64,000 nucleotides of DNA from Sporosarcina sp. P2 (lineage in GTDB: Bacteria > Bacillota > Bacilli > Bacillales_A > Planococcaceae). The stretch spans positions 124,001 through 188,000 of the forward strand of contig NZ_PDYY01000003.1 in assembly GCF_002743255.1 (NCBI RefSeq), written 5' to 3'. This document shows positions 36,339 to 44,750 of this stretch, piece by piece (the first letter of the stretch is position 1; each line of letters starts with the position of its first letter). The translations under genes were made by a program, and so were the position numbers. The notes under the pieces were generated by a model. It was not told where the DNA came from. It searched no databases and was given only the letters and a program-made list of their open reading frames with translations.

Positions 36339-36458
36339 CTATCCACAGCAGAGAGTTTGTGAATAACTTATTCTGTTATTTAAGTAACTTTATAGGTACT
36401 ATACACAAAAGTCGGGAATTATTTGTTCATAAAGGGGATAACTTAAAAATTACCCACA
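36339..36458. other. Cluster of DnaA-box-like 9-mers
   Basis: Four 9-mers close to TTATNCACA lie within 120 bp: CTATCCACA at 36339, TGTGAATAA at 36358 (a perfect TTATTCACA on the minus strand), CTATACACA at 36399 and TTACCCACA at 36450. A weaker match, GGGGATAA (TTATCCCC reversed), is at 36434. The region is AT-rich, non-coding and lies between two operons. DnaA-box clusters outside the origin are known in Bacillus; this one may be similar or may be chance. Confidence 0.45.
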
Positions 36459-36546
36459 ATCTATTTCCATTGTATTCGAAATCTCGTGATGACGATGGAG
36501 TTTCTTGAATATGATAAAGTAGGACGTAGAAAGGGTGATGAGTAGA

Positions 36547-37467
36547 ATGATTCGTCCAGCACATTTAGTACAGGGTGATGTAATTGGGATCGTGGCACCT
36601 GCTAGTCCCGTAGAACGTGAAGTATTGGAGCGTTCATTTCAATTTTTGGAGCAATTGGGTCTGCGCTATAAAATAGGACAATCTGTGTATAAGAAAAATG
36701 GTTATTTGGCAGGGGCTGATGAGGAACGGCTCTCTGACTTGCACGAGATGTTTAAAGATCCTGAAGTGAAGGGAATTCTTTGCGCAGGTGGTGGTTACGG
36801 CTCGGCACGCTACGCAGAGCAACTGGATCTTGATTTAATCCACGACCATCCGAAAGTGTTTTGGGGGTTCAGTGATATTACGTATCTACATACCGCGATT
36901 CGTCAAGGAGCTGGACTCGTTACATTCCATGGACCGATGCTTGCATCATGTGTCGCACAAGATGAGTTTCATGAGATGTCGGGCAAAATGTTCGGGCAAT
37001 TATTTACGCCAGTAGAAATTCATTATTCCGAAGCAATCTCGCCACTTGAAACACTTGTAGGTGGCGTTGCGGAAGGTGAAGTGGTCGGTGGTAATTTGAC
37101 GCAACTAGTCAACAGTCTAGGTAGTGAGTTTGAGATTAAGACGAATAATCGATTGCTTGTAATTGAGGATGTCGGTGAAGAGCCTTATAAAGTGGATCGT
37201 CTACTCAATCAATTACGTCTAGCAGGTAAGCTTCGAGAAGCAGCAGGTATCGTGATAGGTGATTTCGCTAAAGCGACACCGAGCAAGCCAAATGATTCAC
37301 TCACAATGGATGAAGTGTTTGAACATTACTTCGGAAAATTTGATCAGCCTGTTGTAAAAGGATTCCGTATTGGTCATTGTGAACCGAATATCGCAATTCC
37401 ATTTGGCGTGAAAGGACGTTTGGATGCAAATAGCAAGACGCTAACTATCTTACCGGGAGTGGAGTAA
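36547..37467 (+). CDS. ykfA: LD-carboxypeptidase (MccF/LdcA-like, peptidase S66; YkfA-like)
   Basis: Cytoplasmic serine peptidase (306 residues) expected to trim D-alanine from murein tetrapeptides. S66 features are GIVAPASPVE at the start, ILCAGGGYGSARYAEQLD near residue 80, the catalytic serine in FWGFSDITYLHTAI near 110, and the His/Glu region near VVKGFRIGHCEPN. The frame opens with GTG and ATG at 36535/36538, but AAAGGGTG lies nine bases before the ATG at 36547, which I use. It is followed without a gap by an epimerase and an NlpC/P60 peptidase, the same order as B. subtilis ykfA-ykfB-ykfC, so wall-peptide recycling is the likely job. Confidence 0.85.
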   Translation: MIRPAHLVQGDVIGIVAPASPVEREVLERSFQFLEQLGLRYKIGQSVYKKNGYLAGADEERLSDLHEMFKDPEVKGILCAGGGYGSARYAEQLDLDLIHDHPKVFWGFSDITYLHTAIRQGAGLVTFHGPMLASCVAQDEFHEMSGKMFGQLFTPVEIHYSEAISPLETLVGGVAEGEVVGGNLTQLVNSLGSEFEIKTNNRLLVIEDVGEEPYKVDRLLNQLRLAGKLREAAGIVIGDFAKATPSKPNDSLTMDEVFEHYFGKFDQPVVKGFRIGHCEPNIAIPFGVKGRLDANSKTLTILPGVE

Positions 37468-38577
37468 TTGCAAATTCGCACGGTGGAAACATTCCTCGTG
37501 TCATCTCTATTACGTAAACCGTTTGTTACGGCATTGCGAACTGTTCATGCCGTGCAATCGGTCATCATCAAAATAACAACTGACGACGGCCTAATCGGCT
37601 GGGGGGAAGCGGTGCCAACGCATGTCATAACCGGTGATTCCATCGGCAGCATTCGTTATGTTATTGACGAGGTGTTTGCACCCCTATTGATTGGCCAAGA
37701 TATCATACAGCGTGAAGTATTATATGAAAGAATACAACAAGCGATTATAGGGAATACGAGTGCAAAGGCTGCAGTTGACATGGCGGTACATGATTTATTC
37801 GGGCAGCTTTGCGGTTTACCTTTAGTACAAATGTTAGGTGGCTACCATCAAAGCCTAAAAACAGATTTCACGGTCAGTGTCGGAAAACCTACTGAGATGG
37901 CCAAGGAAGCAGCAGAACATGTTGCCAAGGGTTTCGATACGTTAAAAGTGAAAGTCGGTACAGGTAATTTCCAACAGGAAAGAGAAAGGATTCATGCTAT
38001 TCGTCAAACCGTCGGCCAAGGTATCACGATTCGCCTCGATGCCAATCAAGGCTGGAAACCAAAAGAAGCTATACGCCTTATTCGCCAGTTGGAAGATGAC
38101 GGAGTTGATTTGGAATTAATAGAACAGCCAGTTGCCGCATATGATGTAGAAGGCTTGAGAGACGTGACAAGACAGACAAGCACGCCAATCATGGCAGATG
38201 AATCATTATTTTCAGCAAAAGATGCAAAAAAGTTGCTGGGGATGCGCGCAGTGGATGTGCTGAATATCAAATTGATGAAGTCGGGGGGAATCCGAGAAGC
38301 CTTGAAAATCAATGCATTAGCTGAAGTAAATGGGATAGAGTGTATGGTCGGAAGTATGATGGAGACAGCAATTGGCGTGACGGCAGCTGCCCACATAGCA
38401 GCGAGTCAACCAAATATAACGCGAGTGGATTTAGACGCCCCGCTATTATTGGCAGGAGAATTTTCTGCGGGTGGCGTGCGCTATCACGGATCGCATATGG
38501 AATTTAGTAAGGAGTCAGGACTAGGTTTTGATTCGAAACGGATGATGCAATGGGTGAAGGAGCATGCATGTGAATGA
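37468..38577 (+). CDS. ykfB: L-Ala-D/L-Glu epimerase (enolase superfamily; YkfB-like)
   Basis: Enolase-superfamily epimerase (369 residues) that interconverts L-Ala-D-Glu and L-Ala-L-Glu so that murein peptides can be degraded. The acid-base lysine pair is seen as FDTLKVKVG near residue 160 and LNIKLMKSGGI near 264; metal ligands are in IRLDANQGW, LIEQPV and MADESLF. This KxK...K layout marks the dipeptide-epimerase group of the muconate lactonising subfamily. The TTG start sits directly after the previous stop with GGGAGTGGAG ahead. It overlaps the next gene. Confidence 0.87.
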   Translation: MQIRTVETFLVSSLLRKPFVTALRTVHAVQSVIIKITTDDGLIGWGEAVPTHVITGDSIGSIRYVIDEVFAPLLIGQDIIQREVLYERIQQAIIGNTSAKAAVDMAVHDLFGQLCGLPLVQMLGGYHQSLKTDFTVSVGKPTEMAKEAAEHVAKGFDTLKVKVGTGNFQQERERIHAIRQTVGQGITIRLDANQGWKPKEAIRLIRQLEDDGVDLELIEQPVAAYDVEGLRDVTRQTSTPIMADESLFSAKDAKKLLGMRAVDVLNIKLMKSGGIREALKINALAEVNGIECMVGSMMETAIGVTAAAHIAASQPNITRVDLDAPLLLAGEFSAGGVRYHGSHMEFSKESGLGFDSKRMMQWVKEHACE

Positions 38578-39454
38578 GAAATGGATGTGCGCGGTAAGTG
38601 TTGCAACAGTATGGACCGATCCCGATTCTCCTCGTGTGGCCGATCTCCCTGCTTTAAATCACCCTGTGCAAATCGATAGATGGCTTTCCCAGTTATCTTA
38701 TGAAGAACGTTTAGCGCTAAGTGACAATAATCAAATTCAAACGCAGTTATTATACGGTGAATCTGTGATTGTTGAAGAAGTGGTTGGTGACTGGGCGCGT
38801 ATAATTGCTAGCTCCCAGCCGACCCGCAAAGATCCGCGAGGCTATCCTGGCTGGGTGCCGCTTGTTCAACTTTCCATGAAGAAACGAATACAGACGGAAG
38901 AGTTTGTCAGAGTGACTAACCCAAAGGCAGCTTTGTTTGATGAATCAGGTACATTCTTTTTACGTGTTTCTTTCAATACCATTTTTCCTATTGCAGAAAG
39001 ACGTGGCAAGAAGATCCGCGTCTGGACCCCGCATGGATGGAAACTGTTAAATGCATCTGATGTCGAGCGTGTGGGGGAAGAATCTATTCACCGTCCGCTT
39101 ACTATAGGAAGACGCTTCATTGGTTTACCCTATTTATGGGGGGGGTTATCCGCCTGGGGCTTTGATTGTTCAGGATTCATCCGTACTATATGGGAAGCAT
39201 GTGGAATTTGTTTGCCGCGTGATGCAGTGGATCAGGCAGAAGAAGGCAGACCGATCTCGCTCGACACTGCAGATTGGCAGAAAGGTGATTTAATCTTTTT
39301 CAAGAATGAAGAGCAGCGTATTCATCATGTAGCGATGTATGTGGGCAACGGGAAAATACTACACGCACCTTCAACTGGAAAATTAATTGAACAAATCGAA
39401 CTGAGAAAATCCGCATATGCTAAAAATGTGTGTAGTGTGCGTAGAATTATCTGA
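38570..39454 (+). CDS. ykfC: NlpC/P60 peptidase, gamma-D-Glu-diamino acid endopeptidase (YkfC-like)
   Basis: Cysteine peptidase (294 residues) that cuts gamma-D-Glu-diamino acid bonds in wall peptides. Two SH3b-like regions fill about residues 1-170 (LYGESVIVEEVVGDWARI near 62), followed by the NlpC/P60 domain with catalytic Cys in WGFDCSGFIRTIWEACG near 203 and His in RIHHVAMYVGNGKILHAP near 250. No signal peptide, so it should act in the cytoplasm, as YkfC does. The GTG at 38570 with AAGGAG seven bases ahead is preferred over the ATG at 38564, which is too close. It completes a ykfABC-like recycling set. Confidence 0.86.
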   Translation: MNEKWMCAVSVATVWTDPDSPRVADLPALNHPVQIDRWLSQLSYEERLALSDNNQIQTQLLYGESVIVEEVVGDWARIIASSQPTRKDPRGYPGWVPLVQLSMKKRIQTEEFVRVTNPKAALFDESGTFFLRVSFNTIFPIAERRGKKIRVWTPHGWKLLNASDVERVGEESIHRPLTIGRRFIGLPYLWGGLSAWGFDCSGFIRTIWEACGICLPRDAVDQAEEGRPISLDTADWQKGDLIFFKNEEQRIHHVAMYVGNGKILHAPSTGKLIEQIELRKSAYAKNVCSVRRII

Positions 39455-39544
39455 TCGTCTATGCAATACATCAAGCAAGTATTGGCGTTCACTCCCTTCT
39501 TTTATGTATACTGAAAAGAGCGTACTAAAAAGGGAGATGTCGCA

Positions 39545-40024
39545 ATGTCGGAACGAAAACCTATGAGCGAGTCAAGAACGATCCAAAGTAAGCTGGTCCT
39601 ACCGCCGGACACGAACCATATTGAATCAATTTTTGGAGGGAAAGTCCTTTCCTATATAGACGAGATCGCAGCTATTTCAGCTATGAAACACGCGGGTACT
39701 AGAGCTGCCGTCACGGCCTCGATCGACTCGGTCGATTTCGTTTCGCCAGCCTTGCTTGGCGATGTCATTGAACTGGAAGCGGTGGTTACTTCCGTTGGTC
39801 GCACATCTATGGAAGTGTTTATTTCCGTTCATTCCAAAAACTTAGTTACAGGTGAAGTGAAGTTGACGACGGAGTCATTCTGTACGATGGTTGCGGTAGA
39901 TGACACAAATTGTCCGATACCAGTGGCAGAAGTGTATCCTGAAACAGAGTTAGAAAAGCGCCTTTTTGATACAGCCCCTGCACGACGTGAACTTCGTAAA
40001 CAGCGGAGATTGATGAAATATTAA
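39545..40024 (+). CDS. Acyl-CoA thioesterase, hotdog fold (YkhA-like)
   Basis: Hotdog-fold hydrolase (159 residues) of the YciA/YkhA/BFIT group that cleaves acyl-CoA. The family signature is LPPDTNHIESIFGGKVLSYI near residue 19, followed by AAISAMKHAG and a long acyl-binding helix. The basic tail RRELRKQRRLMKY is usual for the Bacillus members. AAAAGGGAG precedes the ATG. Chain-length preference cannot be read. It is a single-gene unit with its own hairpin downstream. Confidence 0.85.
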   Translation: MSERKPMSESRTIQSKLVLPPDTNHIESIFGGKVLSYIDEIAAISAMKHAGTRAAVTASIDSVDFVSPALLGDVIELEAVVTSVGRTSMEVFISVHSKNLVTGEVKLTTESFCTMVAVDDTNCPIPVAEVYPETELEKRLFDTAPARRELRKQRRLMKY

Positions 40025-40028
40025 TAGT

Positions 40029-40072
40029 AGCGTGAGGTGAGACGGATTTCTCGTTTCTGCCTTGCGCTTTTT
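40029..40072 (+). terminator. Terminator after the thioesterase gene
   Basis: An imperfect long stem (GCG-T-GAGG-T-GAGACG paired with CGTTTC-T-GCCTT-GCGC) ends in TTTTTATTT, a few bases beyond the stop codon. Confidence 0.65.
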
Positions 40073-40161
40073 ATTTAAGGTAATCAACTTGTTATTTTTT
40101 TCAAAGTGTACTAAACGATTTATACGCTGGAATAGAAAGAGTTGATTTTAGTGTATATAAA

Positions 40162-40207
40162 AACAGCAGTGGATGAAAAGGCCAGAGCCCACTCATTCAC
40201 TGCTGTT
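40162..40207 (-). terminator. Terminator of the 30-residue membrane peptide gene
   Basis: Stem AACAGCAGTG / CACTGCTGTT extended inward by GATGA / TCATT. On the minus strand it lies 8 bases after the stop of the small ORF and runs into TTTATATACACTAAAA. Confidence 0.72.
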
Positions 40208-40215
40208 ATGTTGTA

Positions 40216-40308
40216 TTAGTTATTACTGCTAAACGTACGGACTAGTCCAAGTACTGTTCCACCCAGAATAAATGCAAACAATGCATACATGATATAGACG
40301 AACCACAT
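40216..40308 (-). CDS. Short membrane peptide, 30 residues, unknown
   Basis: A tiny ORF with full gene dressing. AAAGGAG lies nine bases before the ATG, and a strong terminator follows eight bases after the TAA. The peptide begins MWFVYIMYALFAFILGG and ends TFSSNN, with one hydrophobic helix across most of its length and a single Arg near residue 24. I do not recognise a family. It lies alone between the thioesterase and mscL. Short single-helix peptides in Bacillus are often regulators of membrane complexes or sporulation products; that is only a general parallel. Confidence 0.65.
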   Translation of the reverse strand: MWFVYIMYALFAFILGGTVLGLVRTFSSNN

Positions 40309-40430
40309 GAATATCCACTCCTTTGATCAGTATCCTGCCTATAATTGTAACACCTTGACAGACGCGTTGCAATGGACTTTGTAAGACAACTGTGGCGGCT
40401 GTACGACCAATTGAGCGAGTGTTCGCTATT

Positions 40431-40817
40431 TTATCGTTCGCTCTTTAATAAATCACGAATTTCAGTAAGTAATTCTTCTTTTATATCTAATGGTTTTTCT
40501 TCCGGTTCTTCTTCAACTATCTCTGCCGGCTTCATTTTCAACTTCATAAGTACTCGTAAGAAGACGAAAATGGAACCTGCTACAATCAAGAAGTCAATGA
40601 TAGATTGAATAAATAGACCATATTTAATTTTAGCATCGCCAATTGTATAGCTCAATGAAGAAAAGTCCAGACCACCTAATAAAATCCCGATGAGTGGTGT
40701 CATAATATTTTCAACTAAAGAAGAAACGATTGTTCCGAAAGCTGCACCAATTACGACACCGATTGCCAAATCAAAAATATTTCCTTTAAATGCGAATGCC
40801 TTAAAATCCTTCCACAT
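40431..40817 (-). CDS. mscL: Large-conductance mechanosensitive channel MscL
   Basis: Pentameric membrane channel (128 residues) that opens at near-lytic tension and releases solutes on osmotic downshock. The N-terminal amphipathic helix and first pore helix read FKAFAFKGNIFDLAIGVVIG, followed by AAFGTIVSSLVENIMTPLIG, both highly conserved. The second helix is IDFLIVAGSIFVFLRVL, and the acidic cytoplasmic helix ends in EELLTEIRDLLKSER. I start at the ATG at 40817, which gives the usual MWKDFKAF; upstream in-frame starts add four residues without a better ribosome site. Confidence 0.95.
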   Translation of the reverse strand: MWKDFKAFAFKGNIFDLAIGVVIGAAFGTIVSSLVENIMTPLIGILLGGLDFSSLSYTIGDAKIKYGLFIQSIIDFLIVAGSIFVFLRVLMKLKMKPAEIVEEEPEEKPLDIKEELLTEIRDLLKSER

Positions 40818-40871
40818 ACACATAACCACTTTCTTTATTATGATAGCCCTGTATTACATCGTGATTTCACC

Positions 40872-41516
40872 CTATTTTTGACGTTGAAATCTCTGGTAGA
40901 TTAAAATAACTCCAAATAAAAACACTGAACTGGCGAGCGCGCCACCGACAATATCACTTGGGAAATGAACGCCTAAATAGATTCTACTGACTGCAATCAT
41001 CATAATCATAAAAACCGCAAGAATCGTAATAGCAATTCGGCTTCCTGCAGTCTTTAGATTTCTCCATACGATATAAGCGATTATTGTATAGAGGCTGAAT
41101 GCCATCATCGTATGTCCACTAGGAAAGCTATACCCGCCAATGTCGATCAGACGATGAAAGTTAGGGCGTTCCCGTTTGAAGATGAATTTGAGTACTTGAT
41201 TAAGAATGCCAGTCCCAGCTAGTGCTATAGCAAATAGTACTGCTTGGGCACGGTGTTTCTTCCATAAAAGAACGCTAAGTGTCAGTATGGCTAGTAGAGC
41301 AACCGATGTTGTGGAACCAATGGTAGTAAATAGTTTCATCAAAGATGTTAGTCCCTTGGATTCTGCACTTTGTACAAAGTCTATTATAGGTTCATCAAAA
41401 CTCGAGATCGTTTGCAAATGAATCGATCGTGCAATATAAGCGAAAAATCCGGTAAATAGAATACAAATAATCCAAACGGATAATAAACGAAGTGATAATT
41501 CACGCACGGTATACAT
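40872..41516 (-). CDS. PAP2-family membrane phosphatase
   Basis: Integral membrane phosphatase (214 residues, about six helices) of the type-2 phosphatidic-acid/undecaprenyl-pyrophosphate phosphatase superfamily. All three motifs are intact: FKRERPN near residue 112, YSFPSGHTMMAF near 127, and SRIYLGVHFPSDIVGG near 176. Likely substrates are lipid phosphates such as phosphatidylglycerol-phosphate or C55-PP. Clear ATG at 41516 with an AGGAAT-type site. It is divergent from the desaturase gene. Confidence 0.88.
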   Translation of the reverse strand: MYTVRELSLRLLSVWIICILFTGFFAYIARSIHLQTISSFDEPIIDFVQSAESKGLTSLMKLFTTIGSTTSVALLAILTLSVLLWKKHRAQAVLFAIALAGTGILNQVLKFIFKRERPNFHRLIDIGGYSFPSGHTMMAFSLYTIIAYIVWRNLKTAGSRIAITILAVFMIMMIAVSRIYLGVHFPSDIVGGALASSVFLFGVILIYQRFQRQK

Positions 41517-41698
41517 TCCTTTCTATTATTGTATATTGTGAACGATTATAAAAAAAATGTACAGCGAAATGTAGAAATACGTGGGGATAAATGTCGGAAG
41601 GTCAAAAAAGCGGATACTATCTAACTTTAGCACCCAACACAAAGTTATATAATGATCTAACTCATGTATCGTGTATGGTTGGGCCTGTCTCAAAACAT

Positions 41699-41755
41699 AT
41701 GACATTTGTCATCTCAAAGTCATGACATCTAAGTCTACCTCTCCTGCTGTATACA
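41699..41755 (+). promoter_or_regulatory. Putative DesR operator and promoter of the desaturase gene
   Basis: A perfect dyad ATGACA-TT-TGTCAT lies at 41699-41712, and its left half ATGACAT recurs at 41722-41728 in the palindrome GTCATGAC, 23 bp further on. A TATACA -10 candidate is at 41750-41755 with no good -35. This places the sites about 35-65 bp upstream of the expected start point, where DesR binds in the B. subtilis des promoter. Confidence 0.55.
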
Positions 41756-41802
41756 AGTTATTCTTAATGTACTAGCAAACCCAATAGGAGGGAAATTCAA
41801 AC

Positions 41803-42849
41803 ATGAGTAAAGAACAAACGAAGCAACTGCACAAAGACGTCGCACCTTTTGCGAAGTCTGATTTGAAAAAGAGTATCGTTCAGATGATCAATACAATTCC
41901 ACCAATATTTATATTATGGTTCCTGGCTTACCAAAGCTTAAGTGTATCTGTCACATTAACGATTGCGTTGGCAATCGTTGCAGCGTTCTTTGTAGTTCGC
42001 ACATTCATCATCTTCCATGACTGCACGCACGGTTCATTCTTCCGCAATAAGAAAGCGAATAATGTTGTTGGAACAATCACTGGCGTCTTGACATTATTCC
42101 CATACGAAAAATGGAAAAGAGAGCACTCGATTCACCACGCATCTAGTTCAAACTTAGATAAACGGGGTGTTGGAGATATCTGGGTCATGACTGTTGAAGA
42201 GTACAAAAATGCTTCGAAGTTCGAGCGTTTCAGCTATCGTGTTTACCGTAACCCTATTGTCTTGTTTGGATTTGGACCTTTATATTTGGTGCTAATCTCA
42301 GGTCGTTTTAACCGTAAAGACGCGCGTAAGAAAGAGCGCTTGAATACGTATTTAATCAACATCATTTTAATTGCAGTATATACAGTATTAATCGTAGCGG
42401 TTGGCTGGAAAGCATTCTTGCTAATTCAAGGTACTATGATGTTCACAGCTGGTGCTCTTGGTATTTGGTTGTTTTACATTCAACATACATTTGAAGATTC
42501 TTATTTTGAAGAGGAATCTGACTGGGATTATGTGAAAGCAGCAGTTGAAGGAAGTTCATACTATCAATTGCCACGTGCTCTTCAGTGGGCAACAGGCAAT
42601 ATTGGATTCCACCACGTACACCACTTGGCACCACGTGTACCGAACTATAACTTGGAAATGGCGCACGAATTAACTCCGCCGTTGCAAAAAGCTACAACGA
42701 TTACATTGAAAACAAGTTTGGAATCATTACGTTACCGCTTGTATGATCCAAATAATAAAAAATTTATCACATTTAAAGAAGCAAAACGGTATTCACTAAA
42801 AGATAAGTTGTCGATTGATTTAAAACCAAAACGTACACGCTTATCATAA
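41803..42849 (+). CDS. des: Membrane fatty acid desaturase (Des type)
   Basis: Oxygen-dependent acyl-lipid desaturase (348 residues) that puts a double bond into membrane fatty acids after cooling. The three histidine boxes that hold the di-iron centre are complete: HDCTHGSFF near residue 68, HSIHHASS near 107, and HHVHHLAPRVPNY near 268. Hydrophobic helices flank them. ATAGGAGGG precedes the ATG. It has its own terminator and is followed by a DesK-DesR pair, the arrangement known from B. subtilis, where the kinase senses membrane thickness and DesR turns on des. Confidence 0.93.
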   Translation: MSKEQTKQLHKDVAPFAKSDLKKSIVQMINTIPPIFILWFLAYQSLSVSVTLTIALAIVAAFFVVRTFIIFHDCTHGSFFRNKKANNVVGTITGVLTLFPYEKWKREHSIHHASSSNLDKRGVGDIWVMTVEEYKNASKFERFSYRVYRNPIVLFGFGPLYLVLISGRFNRKDARKKERLNTYLINIILIAVYTVLIVAVGWKAFLLIQGTMMFTAGALGIWLFYIQHTFEDSYFEEESDWDYVKAAVEGSSYYQLPRALQWATGNIGFHHVHHLAPRVPNYNLEMAHELTPPLQKATTITLKTSLESLRYRLYDPNNKKFITFKEAKRYSLKDKLSIDLKPKRTRLS

Positions 42850-42852
42850 AAT

Positions 42853-42886
42853 GGCAGGAGAAGGAGCAATCCTTCTCCGCCTTTTT
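42853..42886 (+). terminator. Terminator of the desaturase gene
   Basis: GGAGAAGGA / TCCTTCTCC with a GCAA loop and G/C extensions on both sides, then CTTTTTATTTT. It begins a few bases after the stop. Confidence 0.92.
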
Positions 42887-42964
42887 ATTTTGTCCGCATA
42901 TCTCTAAAGAGCTAGTGTAGTCAATGTTTGTTACAATGGAAGGAAAGGACGGTGATGAGAACAA

Positions 42965-44092
42965 ATGTATAGTTGGTATAGTATTTTCCCAAAAAGCCCA
43001 TGGCTCAGTATTTATGCTTGGGTTGTGTTTTGTATATTGCCTTTCTTTTTTATTTTACGAAGTGCATCTCCATTTAATTTAACAATAGGTATCATATTAT
43101 TAGTGTTATTTTTCCTGTCATATTATTTTTCCGCTAAGTCAAAAAGTGGTCTTATGTATATGTGGATCAGTTTTGAAATTGTTATTACGGTCGTAATGAC
43201 ATTGTTATTTGGCTATGTTTATCTGTCACTGTTTATTGCTTTCTCTATTGGGCATATCAGAAGACCAGTCGGCTTTTTTGTTATTTACGGATTACATATT
43301 GCGATTTTAATCGCCGCAATCGTTGCGGGGTTCTTTCTTGAAATCGAATTATTTTTACCACAAATACACTTTGTTATTATCACGGTTATCGGAGTAGTAT
43401 TACTGCCATTTAATTTGTACAATCGTCAAAAACGAGACTTACTTCAAGATCAGTTGGAAATTGCAAGGGAACGGATATCAGAACTGATGATTATTCAAGA
43501 GCGTGAGCGTATTGCACGGGATCTCCATGATACACTTGGACAAAAGTTATCTATGATTGGTTTAAAGAGTGACCTAGCTTCTCGATTGATGGATCGGGAT
43601 ATCGAGTCGGCAAAAGCAGAAATTCAAGATATACGTCAAATTTCTAGTACGGCATTAAAAGAAGTACGAGATCTTGTTAGTGGTATGCGACGTGTGAAGC
43701 TTAAAGATGAACTGGTGCGCGTCCAACAAATGCTGAAGGCGGCTGAAATCGAAGTGGATATAGAAGGTAATCCCAATTTCCCCGACGTGTCGCCTATTGT
43801 TGAAAACGTACTTGTAATGTGTCTCAAAGAAGCAATCAATAATGTAGTAAGACACAGCTATGCAAAACAATGTTGTATTATATTTAAACAGACAGAAAAG
43901 GCATTTGTAATTGGAATAAACGATAATGGGATTAGTATCGCGCAAAATGGCGTGAATTTACCAGGAAATGGGCTTGATGGCATGAAGGAACGATTGGAGT
44001 TCGTCAACGGTAAAATGTCGATTAAAGGTGACAAAGGGACTCAACTAACAATTATGGTACCTGCTGTCTTAAAGCAAATAAAGGAGGAGTAA
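42965..44092 (+). CDS. desK: DesK-like membrane-fluidity sensor histidine kinase
   Basis: Sensor kinase (375 residues) of the HisKA_3 (NarL-partner) class. The N terminus has five predicted helices packed into the first 150 residues with short loops and no extracellular domain, the layout used by DesK to measure membrane order. A coiled linker leads to the phospho-acceptor in RERIARDLHDTLGQKLSMIG near residue 188. The ATPase domain follows with LKEAINNVVRHSYAK near 280 and GIND-N-G / GNGLDGMKERL. It sits between the desaturase and desR and ends two bases before desR. Confidence 0.92.
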   Translation: MYSWYSIFPKSPWLSIYAWVVFCILPFFFILRSASPFNLTIGIILLVLFFLSYYFSAKSKSGLMYMWISFEIVITVVMTLLFGYVYLSLFIAFSIGHIRRPVGFFVIYGLHIAILIAAIVAGFFLEIELFLPQIHFVIITVIGVVLLPFNLYNRQKRDLLQDQLEIARERISELMIIQERERIARDLHDTLGQKLSMIGLKSDLASRLMDRDIESAKAEIQDIRQISSTALKEVRDLVSGMRRVKLKDELVRVQQMLKAAEIEVDIEGNPNFPDVSPIVENVLVMCLKEAINNVVRHSYAKQCCIIFKQTEKAFVIGINDNGISIAQNGVNLPGNGLDGMKERLEFVNGKMSIKGDKGTQLTIMVPAVLKQIKEE

Positions 44093-44095
44093 CGT

Positions 44096-44707
44096 ATGAT
44101 CCGCATTGTAATTGCAGAAGACCAAGGAATGCTGCTCGGTGCACTAGGGTCGTTGTTGAACCTGGAAGAAGATATGGAAGTAGTAGGCAAGGCTAAAAAT
44201 GGTCAGGAGGCTGTAGACTTGGTGAAAAGTCTTCAGCCAGATATTTGTATAATGGATATTGAAATGCCGATTAAAACCGGCTTGGATGCTGCGGAAGAAC
44301 TACAAGATATGGAATGCCAAATTATTATTCTCACGACGTTTGCTAGGGCAGGTTATTTCGAACGAGCGCGGAATGCAGGAGTTCGTGGATATTTGCTGAA
44401 AGATAATCCCATTGAAGAGTTGGTTAAATCGATTCATTCTATTATAGAAGGGCGCCGAATTTATGCACCTGAATTAATTGATATGGCATTTGATATGAAA
44501 GAAGAAGAGAAGAATCCATTGACTGAGCGGGAAGTTCAAGTACTTAAGTTGGTATCGGAAGGGAAAACTACGAAACAGATTGCGGCTGAACTGTTTTTAT
44601 CACCCGGAACTGTCCGTAATTATGTCTCCACCATACTGGATAAACTTGGAGTTCGTAATCGTATTGAAGCGATTACGTTATTCACTGAAAAAGGCTGGTT
44701 CGAGTGA
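44096..44707 (+). CDS. desR: DesR-like response regulator
   Basis: NarL-type regulator (203 residues) activated by the upstream kinase. The receiver domain has the acidic pair near residue 8 (IAEDQGM), the phospho-accepting Asp in DICIMDIEMPIKTGLDA near 54, and the Thr/Lys switch in ILTTFARAGY and GYLLKDNP. The LuxR-type DNA-binding domain has NPLTEREVQVLKLVSEGKTT and LSPGTVRNYVSTILDKLG near 165. Expected target is the des promoter dyad at 41699-41728. AAAGGAGG precedes the ATG. Confidence 0.93.
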   Translation: MIRIVIAEDQGMLLGALGSLLNLEEDMEVVGKAKNGQEAVDLVKSLQPDICIMDIEMPIKTGLDAAEELQDMECQIIILTTFARAGYFERARNAGVRGYLLKDNPIEELVKSIHSIIEGRRIYAPELIDMAFDMKEEEKNPLTEREVQVLKLVSEGKTTKQIAAELFLSPGTVRNYVSTILDKLGVRNRIEAITLFTEKGWFE

Positions 44708-44750
44708 AATCTACACGGACGTACATTCATAACGAGGGAGTGAGTGATAA

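Noticed and set aside
40413..40443. GAGCGA / TCGCTC pairs after mscL, resembling the CGCTC word of the 21-bp array
   Set aside because: Spacing is 16 bp, not 21, and only two copies are seen; it may be part of an mscL terminator but the stem is too irregular to call.
41591..41725. A 44-codon plus-strand ORF upstream of the desaturase gene with a GGGG-type site
   Set aside because: It runs straight through the putative DesR dyads, has unremarkable composition and no terminator or overlap; probably a chance frame in the promoter region.
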